DNA of 11,125 nucleotides from Candidatus Aminicenantes bacterium UBA876 (lineage in GTDB: Bacteria > Acidobacteriota > Aminicenantia > UBA2199). The DNA lies in the NCBI GenBank assembly GCA_002294665.1, contig DBFQ01000025.1, forward strand, positions 1-11,125, given 5' to 3'. Positions within the stretch are counted from its first letter, which is position 1. The number at the start of each line of letters is the position of its first letter. The translations under genes were made by a program, and so were the position numbers. A model generated the notes under the pieces. That model did not search any database and was not told the DNA's origin. It was given only the letters and a program-made list of their open reading frames with translations. Below, one piece after another: positions 1 through 7,142 of the stretch.

Positions 1-781
<781 letters not shown>

Positions 782-789
782 GGTGGGAA

Positions 790-2145
790 TCAGCCGAACA
801 TCTTCTCCACCCGGTGCAGAGCTTCCCGCTCCAGGAAGACGATCATTTCGTCACCGGGTTTGATACTGTCCTCCCCGGATGGGACAATGGTCTGGGAGTC
901 GCGGTAGATAGCACCGATGATGGCGTTTCGAGGGATCTGGGCCTGCAGCTCGGAAAGCGGGATCCCCAGGTAGCGGGAATCTTCGGAAACCTGGAAAGTC
1001 ACCATAATCACGTTCGTGCCTTTCAAAGTGGAAGATGACAACACCTTGCCGTGTTTCATGAAGCGCATGATGGCGTTGGCCGTGGCGATTGAGCTGTTGA
1101 CACAGCGGGAAAGGCCGATTGTCTTGCTGACCGGGAGGTAATCGATCTTTTCAATGCGCGTTACGGTACGCTTGACCCTCAGGTGGTTGGCCAGCAGGGA
1201 AGAGACCACGTTGATCTCATCGCTGACGGTCAACGCCAGGAAAAAATCCATGTCGATGATGCCCTCGGCCGCCAGGGTATTCAGGTCCGTGCCTTCGCCG
1301 TGAACCACGAGGCAATCGTTCAGGGTCTCGGAGAAATACTCCGCCTGCTTTTCATCTTCGGTAATGATTTTCAGATTGAAACCGCCCTGTCCTTCGAGGT
1401 ACCTGGCGATGGTTTCCACCAGCTTGCCGCCGCCGTGAATCATGATGTTGCGGCCTTTGTATCCACCATGAAATCCGGTCATGGCAAAAACTTCTTCCAG
1501 GTTATCGCGTCCGCTGACCACAAAGAACTTGTCGTTTTCCTCCACAACGAAGTCACCCCGGGGAATATGCGCATCCAGACCCCGTTCGATCACCACAATG
1601 CGCACATGCTCCAGGGAAAACAGCGTGGAAATTTCGGCCAGGGATTTTCCCAGGATGGGTGAGTCTGCACCGACCAGGGTGGAAAGCAGCATGATCCGGC
1701 CGTTGTAAAATTCGTACACATCGATGGCCGAAGGAAAACTCAACAGGTTTTCGATCTCCCGGGACAACTCCATTTCGGGATGGACGATCATGTCGATGCC
1801 GAAATAATCCAGATCAATCAGCTCATCCATGAATCCGAGGCGATCATCCCGGACACGCACAACGGTTTTGTGCGCGCCGATTTTCTTGGCTACGGACGCG
1901 GAAAGGATATTCATCTCGTCGTTGGAACTGACCGCGATAAACAGGTCACAATCCCCGAGGCTTTCGCTGTTGAAGACCTCACGCTTGATTCCGCGGCTCT
2001 CGATCACCATTACGTCCAATTGATCGCGCAGGCGCTCGCAGAGATCCGGATCGGATTCGATCAGGGTAATGTCATTGCCCTCGGAACTCCAGGTTCGCGC
2101 CAGGTACTGGCCCGTCTTGCCGGCACCAAAAATGACTATGTCCAT
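790..2145 (-). CDS. trkA: TrkA potassium uptake regulatory subunit (tandem RCK domains)
   Basis: This is the cytoplasmic nucleotide-binding protein that gates TrkH. Its 451 residues match the usual TrkA length and show the two-fold RCK layout. The first half has a Rossmann fold starting with VIFGAGKTGQ (residues 4-13), acidic residues E30/D32 placed to bind the nucleotide ribose, and an RCK_C segment at about 145-222. The second half begins MIHGGGKLVE (235-244) and ends in a second RCK_C segment at about 370-451. The second glycine loop reads GGGKLV, so the third glycine of GxGxxG is Val243; nucleotide binding in that half may be altered. The ATG at 2145 has no clear Shine-Dalgarno site and lies about 100 nt after a strong promoter. 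trkH follows after 8 nt, so the two form one operon. Confidence 0.96.
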   Translation of the reverse strand: MDIVIFGAGKTGQYLARTWSSEGNDITLIESDPDLCERLRDQLDVMVIESRGIKREVFNSESLGDCDLFIAVSSNDEMNILSASVAKKIGAHKTVVRVRDDRLGFMDELIDLDYFGIDMIVHPEMELSREIENLLSFPSAIDVYEFYNGRIMLLSTLVGADSPILGKSLAEISTLFSLEHVRIVVIERGLDAHIPRGDFVVEENDKFFVVSGRDNLEEVFAMTGFHGGYKGRNIMIHGGGKLVETIARYLEGQGGFNLKIITEDEKQAEYFSETLNDCLVVHGEGTDLNTLAAEGIIDMDFFLALTVSDEINVVSSLLANHLRVKRTVTRIEKIDYLPVSKTIGLSRCVNSSIATANAIMRFMKHGKVLSSSTLKGTNVIMVTFQVSEDSRYLGIPLSELQAQIPRNAIIGAIYRDSQTIVPSGEDSIKPGDEMIVFLEREALHRVEKMFG

Positions 2146-2250
2146 GATCTGACCCGTTCAGGTTCTCTGCCGCACAACCGCTCTCATGCCAAGCGCCTCG
2201 ATCTGTGCGATAAAACCGCTTGCAACTTCGACAATCACTGCTGTTTTCTG

Positions 2251-2279
2251 ATTATATCAAGGTTGCGCAAAAACGCCAA
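2251..2279 (-). promoter_or_regulatory. Sigma-70-type promoter for trkA-trkH
   Basis: On the minus strand there is a -35 box TTGGCG (2279-2274), a 17-bp spacer and a perfect -10 box TATAAT (2256-2251). Transcription would start near 2244, leaving a leader of about 100 nt before trkA. The spacer contains the 8-bp palindrome TTGCGCAA (2263-2270), a possible repressor contact. The match to consensus is strong; activity is inferred. Confidence 0.72.
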
Positions 2280-2316
2280 GCGGCGGATCCGCGGCGGCCC
2301 CGGCTTATCGGGCCGT
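2269..2316 (-). terminator. Possible terminator of the S41 protease gene
   Basis: Two weak GC-rich hairpins follow or overlap the protease stop codon at 2305-2307. The first is a GG-CCCG/CGGGCC stem with one bulged base at about 2297-2315. The second is CGCC/GGCG (2274-2277 with 2293-2296), enclosing the palindrome GCGGATCCGC and followed on the minus strand by TTTTT (2273-2269). The T-run overlaps the start of the trkA promoter. The stems are imperfect, so this is tentative; read-through into trkA is possible. Confidence 0.28.
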
Positions 2317-4395
2317 AGACCGGATCAGGTCTTCCAGGATGCGCACGCCCTCCTTGAGCACGTGGTCCTGTCCAAGGTTTTTCAACCAGTCCCGATGCCG
2401 GTCTCGATACTCACGCGTCAGGCGCTCTTCTCCGGACTCGCCGGCATTCAGCTGCTCGGGAAACACCAGGCCGGAGCCCTTTTCCCGGCGCTCTCTCAAC
2501 TCTTCCAGGCATCGGCGCAATTCCGCACGCTGGCTCCGGGCCCGCTCCAGGTTCAACGTCACGCGCGTATTCTCACGGTTGCCGCGTGCCAGGCGGATGT
2601 ACTCCGCCAGCTCGATAAAGTAGGGATCAGCGGCGATGCGTTCGCGGCTGCGATCGCGCAAGCCTTCGCGCAGGTCGGGCGTGATTGCGGCGTACAGGGG
2701 AAATTCCAGTGCTTTCACGCGATCGCCATTCAGGGCAAAAGGCAGGTACTGCTCGCCGATCTCCAGGTGCGACCAGGAGTTGGGGATATAAATATCGGGC
2801 CGGACTCCCGTAAACTGGTTGGATTCACCATTGACGCGGTAAAATTTCTGTACCGTCAATTTCAGCGCCCCCAGGGAACTGCTCAACTTCTCCGCCTGTT
2901 CCGGAACCAGCCGATCCAGGTCGATCATCTGCTGCACCGTACCTTTACCGAAGCTGTGAGCTCCACCGACCACCAGGGCCCGGTTGTAATCCTGCATGGC
3001 CGCGGCCACGATTTCCGAGGCGGACGCGCTGACCCGGTCTATCATCACGACCAGCGGTCCGGTATATACAATATCTTTATCCGGATCGTTCAGCACCTGG
3101 GTCCCGCGGATGCGGTCTCTGACCTGGACCACCGGCCCCTTCTCGATAAACAGGCCGGCAATGCGGACCGCGTCGGTCAAGGCCCCGCCCGTGTTGCCGC
3201 GTAAATCCAGGAGGATGCCGGAAACTCCCTGGCGCTTTAACTTCTCTATTTCACGGCGCACATCACGGGTGGAATTGCGCCCGCTTTCGTCCTGAAAATC
3301 ATTGTAGAACCGCGGCAGATAGATATACCCCATGCGTGAATCAGCGGTTTCAGCGCGGATAACGGCCGAGCGCGCGAACGTTTCCTCAATCACCACTACA
3401 TCGCGCTCAATAACAATTTCTTCGATCCGTTCATCCGCTTTGCGCACCACCAGGCGCACCACGCTGCCTTTGGGGCCGCGGATCAATTTGACGGCATCTT
3501 CCACGCGCATGCCCACGATGTCTTCCAGCGGCCCGCTGCGGCCCTGCCCCACCTTGAGGATGCGGTCGCGCGGCTCCAGTTGTTTTTGCCTCCAGGAAGG
3601 TCCACCGGGAACCAGGCTCACGATCTCCACATAGCCTTCCGCTTCCCCGAGCAATGCACCGATCCCTTCCAGTTTTCCCGTCATCTCGATTTCAAAATCT
3701 TCGCGCTCCTTGGGGGGAAAATAGGACGTATGCGGGTCACTGACTCCCAGAATCGCGTTCAGGTATCGGGCCAGGTCGTCTTCGGAACTGGACTTGAGCA
3801 TGCGTTCCAGCATATCCATGTAAGCTTTGAGCGATTCAGCCTGCGTTTCCGCCAGCAGCCCGGTGACCGCGGCGGCGTCTTTTTTGCGCTCTTCCGGGCG
3901 GCCGAGAAAGCGGATCAGGGTCTGGTGTTTCAGCAGTTGCCGCCAGTATTCCCGCAATTCCGTCCGGTCAGAGGCCCAATCACGCTTTTCTCCATCCAAC
4001 TCGACCTCTTCGGATCGCGAAAAATCGAATGGTTCCTGAACCAGTCGCGGCAGGAACTCATGAATCATGCGAATGCGCTCACGCAGCTTCTGTGCCGCAA
4101 GCGACATCAACTCGAAGTCACCCTGGGCCAGGTGATCATCCAGTCGGTGCAGGAACGGCTGGAAACGCGCCAGGTCTCCGGCAGTGAAAAACTGCCTGTT
4201 GGGATCGAGGGCCCGGAAATAGTGTTGAAATCCGTTGCGGGAAAAGTCATCATCGACCTTCACCCCGGCGTAGTGCCATTGCTGCAGGCTCTGATAAAAA
4301 ATACGCGAGAGCAGTATCTGCCTGGGAACAGCGTCCGCGAATACAAATCCAGACATGAGCAGCAAAGAGATCCAGCCAAAAACCCGCTGACGCAT
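2305..4395 (-). CDS. prc: Tail-specific (carboxy-terminal processing) S41 protease, Prc/Tsp type
   Basis: This is an exported serine protease that degrades or trims envelope proteins from their C-termini. In relatives it acts in the periplasm on lipoproteins, cell-wall enzymes and tagged proteins. The 696 residues show a hydrophobic N-terminal segment with FVFADA as likely cleavage region (about residue 20), an N-terminal helical region, a PDZ domain at about 230-318, and the S41 domain. The latter includes ILLDLRGNTGG (394-404), the serine motif SASASE (456-461, catalytic Ser458 by alignment) and FGKGTVQQ (482-489, Lys484). The charged helical C-terminus (about 545-696) matches the Prc/Tsp extension (DUF3340 type), not the shorter CtpA form. 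Ser-Lys spacing is 26 residues, one more than I recall for E. coli Prc (25). The ATG start is supported by AGGAG five bases upstream (4405-4401). It is transcribed divergently from the NSS transporter gene. Confidence 0.95.
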   Translation of the reverse strand: MRQRVFGWISLLLMSGFVFADAVPRQILLSRIFYQSLQQWHYAGVKVDDDFSRNGFQHYFRALDPNRQFFTAGDLARFQPFLHRLDDHLAQGDFELMSLAAQKLRERIRMIHEFLPRLVQEPFDFSRSEEVELDGEKRDWASDRTELREYWRQLLKHQTLIRFLGRPEERKKDAAAVTGLLAETQAESLKAYMDMLERMLKSSSEDDLARYLNAILGVSDPHTSYFPPKEREDFEIEMTGKLEGIGALLGEAEGYVEIVSLVPGGPSWRQKQLEPRDRILKVGQGRSGPLEDIVGMRVEDAVKLIRGPKGSVVRLVVRKADERIEEIVIERDVVVIEETFARSAVIRAETADSRMGYIYLPRFYNDFQDESGRNSTRDVRREIEKLKRQGVSGILLDLRGNTGGALTDAVRIAGLFIEKGPVVQVRDRIRGTQVLNDPDKDIVYTGPLVVMIDRVSASASEIVAAAMQDYNRALVVGGAHSFGKGTVQQMIDLDRLVPEQAEKLSSSLGALKLTVQKFYRVNGESNQFTGVRPDIYIPNSWSHLEIGEQYLPFALNGDRVKALEFPLYAAITPDLREGLRDRSRERIAADPYFIELAEYIRLARGNRENTRVTLNLERARSQRAELRRCLEELRERREKGSGLVFPEQLNAGESGEERLTREYRDRHRDWLKNLGQDHVLKEGVRILEDLIRSTAR

Positions 4396-4439
4396 GTTTT
4401 CTCCTCGTTTTCCTTGAGCCTTCAGGAAAAACCATCCGC

Positions 4440-4467
4440 ATTATACACCAGCAGAGAAAGCGGTCAA
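4440..4467 (-). promoter_or_regulatory. Sigma-70-type promoter for the S41 protease gene
   Basis: On the minus strand there is a -35 box TTGACC (4467-4462), a 16-bp spacer and a perfect -10 box TATAAT (4445-4440). The start of transcription should be near 4433, giving a short leader with AGGAG before the ATG at 4395. The -35 box lies inside the dyad at 4458-4486. Confidence 0.78.
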
Positions 4468-4486
4468 CCGGCGCCGAAGACCGTTT
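4458..4486. promoter_or_regulatory. Dyad-symmetric candidate operator between divergent promoters
   Basis: The left arm AAgCGGTCaacCGGC (4458-4472) mirrors the right arm GCCGaaGACCGtTT (4473-4486), with one extra base in the left arm. The centre is the perfect palindrome CGGCGCCG (4469-4476). The element covers the protease -35 box and touches the transporter -35 box, which suits a regulator acting on both genes. No regulator gene is seen in the window. Confidence 0.45.
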
Positions 4487-4513
4487 GACAAGCCATACGG
4501 CCTGTGTTAGTAC
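4485..4513 (+). promoter_or_regulatory. Candidate promoter for the NSS transporter gene
   Basis: A perfect -35 box TTGACA (4485-4490) is followed by a 17-bp spacer and a weak -10 box TAGTAC (4508-4513). Transcription would start near 4520, downstream of the possible GTG start at 4504. This supports the internal ATG at 4558 as the true start. Confidence 0.5.
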
Positions 4514-4557
4514 CAGATTCCAGCCCGCTTCGGGCATCTCGAACGGAGGGAATGGCC

Positions 4558-5922
4558 ATGGCCAAGCGCGGTAATTGGAATTCACGCATCGGATTCATCC
4601 TGGCTGCCTCCGGATCAGCAGTCGGATTGGGGAATATCTGGCGTTTCCCGTACATGGCGGGAAAAAACGGCGGTGCGGCGTTCCTGCTGATCTACCTGGC
4701 CGCCATCATCGTGCTCGCCCTCCCGGTGCTGCTGGCCGAAGCCGCCATGGGACGCGCCACCAACCGGAACCCGGTTGGCGCGTTCAAAGCCATCGCTCCT
4801 CGAGGGCTGTGGAAAGGAGTCGGCTATCTCGGCGTAACCGCGGGTTTCATGATTCTCTCCTACTATGCCGTCATTGCGGGTTGGACCGTGGGTTACTTCG
4901 TAAAAGCCTTGCGTGGCGAGTTCCATCGCCTGGCCGTTGCGAACGGCGCCGCGGCAACCGTATCGCGGCAAACCTTCGAGGCCTTCACTTCTTCACCGGC
5001 GCTGCAGATTTTCCTGTTGGCGGTTTTTCTGGCACTCACCGTCTACGTAACTTCCCGGGGCATTGCCACCGGGATCGAACGCTGGTCGAAATTGTTGATG
5101 CCCGTGCTGCTGGGATTACTCCTGCTGCTGATGATCCGCTCCCTGACCCTCAACGGCGCCATGAAAGGAGTGGAATTTTACCTGAAGCCCGACTTCTCGC
5201 TGATCACGCCATCGGTCATCATTGCGGCCATGGGGCAGGCCTTCTTCAGCCTGAGCCTGGGAATCGGCACCATGATGACCTACGGTTCCTACGTCAAGAA
5301 AAACGAAAACCTTCCCGCGTCGGCAGGCTGGATCGGCCTTTGTGACACAATGATCGCCGTTATGGCCGGATTCATCATCTTCCCCGCAGTATTTTCGCAG
5401 GCAATGGATCCGGCCGAAGGGCCCGGCCTGGTATTCAACATCCTGCCCGTGATTTTCGCCAAGATCCCGCTGGGCCAGATCTTCGGACCGCTCTTTTTTC
5501 TGCTGCTGTCAATCGCCGCACTGACCACAACGGTCTCCCTGCTGGAAGTTCCCGTGGCCTATTTTATTGATGAACGCGGCTGGTCGCGGAAGCGCGCGGC
5601 CTGGATAGCCGGATCCATCTGCCTGGCATTCGGAATCCCCGCGGCGCTGTCGCAGGGAAGCGTGGGCTTTCTCACTCGCCTGCCGCTGGTTCATACTGAT
5701 TTTCTGAGCTTCTGGGACCTTGTATGGGGAAACCTCGCGCTAAGCATCGGGGCCCTGCTGATCGCCATTTTTGTCGGCTGGGTATGGAAAAGCGGTAACG
5801 CGCTGCTGGAGATTGGCCAGGGCGCCGCACGTTTCCGGCTGGCCTTTTTATGGGTAATCGCCATCCGCTACGTAGCCCCGTGCCTGATCCTGGTCATTCT
5901 TTTCAGCAAGATTCTTGCGTAG
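4558..5922 (+). CDS. Sodium-dependent transporter, NSS/SNF family (LeuT fold)
   Basis: This is a Na+-coupled symporter of the neurotransmitter:sodium symporter family, whose bacterial members mostly import amino acids; the substrate cannot be read here. The 454 residues carry about 11-12 hydrophobic segments, as in bacterial NSS proteins. TM1 has the signature GSAVGLGNIWRFPY (residues 19-32), with Asn26 and Arg29 matching LeuT Asn27 (Na1 site) and Arg30 (outer gate). TM6 has FFSLSLGIGTMMTYGSY (229-245), with the unwound SLG segment. TM8 has LTTTVS (322-327), with Thr323 and Thr324 matching the LeuT Na2 ligands. The ATG at 4558 is chosen because GGAGGG (4545-4550) lies 7 bases before it; ATG 4552 is too close and GTG 4504 lies upstream of the predicted transcript. 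Its last 20 bases overlap the convergent nth gene. Confidence 0.94.
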   Translation: MAKRGNWNSRIGFILAASGSAVGLGNIWRFPYMAGKNGGAAFLLIYLAAIIVLALPVLLAEAAMGRATNRNPVGAFKAIAPRGLWKGVGYLGVTAGFMILSYYAVIAGWTVGYFVKALRGEFHRLAVANGAAATVSRQTFEAFTSSPALQIFLLAVFLALTVYVTSRGIATGIERWSKLLMPVLLGLLLLLMIRSLTLNGAMKGVEFYLKPDFSLITPSVIIAAMGQAFFSLSLGIGTMMTYGSYVKKNENLPASAGWIGLCDTMIAVMAGFIIFPAVFSQAMDPAEGPGLVFNILPVIFAKIPLGQIFGPLFFLLLSIAALTTTVSLLEVPVAYFIDERGWSRKRAAWIAGSICLAFGIPAALSQGSVGFLTRLPLVHTDFLSFWDLVWGNLALSIGALLIAIFVGWVWKSGNALLEIGQGAARFRLAFLWVIAIRYVAPCLILVILFSKILA

Positions 5923-6586
5923 AAGAGCTTTCTTTCAGCGCCTTGTACCAGGCGCATTCGGTATGGATGGCACACTCCGCGCAACGGGGCCGGCGGGGAA
6001 GGCAGAGGGTCTGTCCAAACCCGACCAGCACACGGTTGATCCGGTTCCACAATTCCTGCGGGAATAATCGCTTCAGGTCCGTTTCCACATCCCCGGGAGT
6101 TTTTCCCAAGGACCACCCCAGGCGCCGGGATATGCGGAAAACATGAATGTCCACGGCTACTTCCGGAATACCGAAAGCAAGCGAGCGGACCAGGTTGGCC
6201 GTCTTGCGTCCCACCCCGGGCAATGACATCAGCGTGTCCACATCCTCCGGCACCCGGCCGTCCATTCCCGTCAGGCTGCGGCTGATTTCCAGGATTCGCA
6301 ACGCTTTCCGGCGATAGAATCCCACCGGAAAAATGGCGCCCTCCACCTGTTCGCGATTCAGGCGTGCCATCGTTTCCGGGTCTGCGGCCAGTGAGAACAG
6401 CCTTGTGGAAGCGGCAAGCGTAACCGGATCACGCGTGCGGGAGCTGAGCAGGACCGATATCAGAACGCGGAACGGTGTGTCGCGAATTCCTTTCTCAAAG
6501 GCAGCCACCGGCGGCGCCAGTGTTTCCACCTGGGACCGGATCCGTTCCAGCAGATCCGCGGCCTTGCGCGGATCAGGCGAGCTCAT
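5903..6586 (-). CDS. nth: Endonuclease III, DNA glycosylase/AP lyase
   Basis: This base-excision-repair enzyme removes oxidised pyrimidines and cuts at abasic sites. The 227 residues show the helix-hairpin-helix LPGVGRKTAN (122-131) with catalytic Lys128, then the catalytic Asp146 in VDIHVFR. The C-terminal iron-sulfur ligands Cys195, Cys202, Cys205 and Cys211 keep the family spacing C-x6-C-x2-C-x5-C. The N-terminal motif reads LLSSRTRDPVT (46-56), like the TRD form seen in many thermophile and archaeal relatives rather than the E. coli AQATD form. The ATG at 6586 lies 14 bases inside the upstream OsmC-family gene, so translation is probably coupled; only a weak GGGA site precedes it. The final codons overlap the convergent transporter gene by 20 bases. 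Confidence 0.96.
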   Translation of the reverse strand: MSSPDPRKAADLLERIRSQVETLAPPVAAFEKGIRDTPFRVLISVLLSSRTRDPVTLAASTRLFSLAADPETMARLNREQVEGAIFPVGFYRRKALRILEISRSLTGMDGRVPEDVDTLMSLPGVGRKTANLVRSLAFGIPEVAVDIHVFRISRRLGWSLGKTPGDVETDLKRLFPQELWNRINRVLVGFGQTLCLPRRPRCAECAIHTECAWYKALKESSSTQESC

Positions 6587-6995
6587 TCCCGTTGAGAATG
6601 ATGCGGCGCCGGATATCCACTCCCGGCCGCAGGGTGGCGAATACCCCGCAATACCGCTCTTCAGACAGGGAAACGGCTTTTGTCACCTTGTCGGAACAGA
6701 GTCCGGCCCCTTCAAACACATACGTCACTTCAATCGCCGTGAATCTCTTGGGATGCTCATCCGTGGTTTCCCCGCGGGTACGCACGGAAAAACTCTCCAC
6801 TTCCTGGCGCATCTTTTTCAAAATGGAGATCACGTCCATGGCGGTGCATCCCGCGAGCGCAACCAGGACCAGGGGCTTGGGTGAAGGCCCCTGGTCGCGC
6901 CCCCCCACCTCGGGGTTGGCGTCCACGATGATCTTGTGCCCGTCCAGATCCGTTTCAAAAGCCATGCCGTCCAGCCAACGGGTTGTCAGTTCCAT
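6573..6995 (-). CDS. OsmC-family protein (YhfA-like, probable hydroperoxide/redox protein)
   Basis: OsmC/Ohr proteins are small cytoplasmic dimers; the characterised ones reduce organic hydroperoxides with a reactive cysteine pair. This 140-residue protein has an N-terminal beta segment with the PNPEVGG-like stretch ANPEVGGRDQGPSPKPL (26-42), then the helix motif ALAGCTAMDVISILKKMR (46-63) with Cys50. The second family cysteine is Cys116 in ERYCGVFATL, so both redox positions are present. The order and LAGCTAMDV motif resemble the YhfA-like branch, whose substrate is less certain than that of Ohr. AGGAGGT (7005-6999) lies 3 bases before the ATG. It is the first gene of an operon with nth, which it overlaps by 14 bases, pairing peroxide removal with repair of oxidised DNA. 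Confidence 0.9.
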   Translation of the reverse strand: MELTTRWLDGMAFETDLDGHKIIVDANPEVGGRDQGPSPKPLVLVALAGCTAMDVISILKKMRQEVESFSVRTRGETTDEHPKRFTAIEVTYVFEGAGLCSDKVTKAVSLSEERYCGVFATLRPGVDIRRRIILNGNELA

Positions 6996-7059
6996 TCCAC
7001 CTCCTGTTCAACAAAACCAACGCCTGATCGGAAATCCGACAGACAGCGATCCAGTCGGG

Positions 7060-7088
7060 ATTATACCGGCTCCCGGGAACTGAAGCAA
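7060..7088 (-). promoter_or_regulatory. Promoter for the osmC-like/nth operon
   Basis: On the minus strand there is TTGCTT (7088-7083), a 17-bp spacer and a perfect -10 box TATAAT (7065-7060). The start of transcription should be near 7053, giving a leader of about 58 nt. The leader holds the inverted repeat TCGGAAATCCGA (7028-7039). The -35 box is half-matched, so the promoter may depend on an activator. Confidence 0.6.
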
Positions 7089-7096
7089 TCAATGGA

Positions 7097-7125
7097 TTGA
7101 CAACCACGGCGGATCCGTTTATAAA
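7097..7125 (+). promoter_or_regulatory. Strong sigma-70-type promoter for the GAF/HD-GYP gene
   Basis: A perfect -35 box TTGACA (7097-7102), a 17-bp spacer and -10 box TATAAA (7120-7125) lie just upstream of the gene. Transcription would start near 7131-7133, only about 10-12 nt before the TTG start, so the leader would contain little besides the GGGAGGA ribosome binding site. Confidence 0.75.
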
Positions 7126-7142
7126 GCCAGGGGAGGAAGTGA

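Noticed and set aside
2158..2238. Possible 26-codon GTG-start leader peptide (or 9-codon ATG form from 2187) upstream of trkA
   Set aside because: It begins within a few bases of the predicted transcription start, lacks a convincing ribosome binding site, and has no run of regulatory codons. It could be chance.
1780..3204. Long plus-strand open frame of 474 codons antisense to trkA and the S41 protease
   Set aside because: It spans two clearly identified genes and their intergenic region on the other strand, has no recognisable domain, and arises from codon bias in the real genes.
3580..4488. Plus-strand open frame of 302 codons antisense to the protease gene
   Set aside because: No domain, no ribosome binding site, and full overlap with a well supported protease; a shadow frame.
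4504..4557. GTG start at 4504 adding 18 residues to the NSS transporter
   Set aside because: It would lie upstream of the predicted transcription start, has no ribosome binding site, and the added residues do not resemble the family; ATG 4558 has GGAGGG in the right place.
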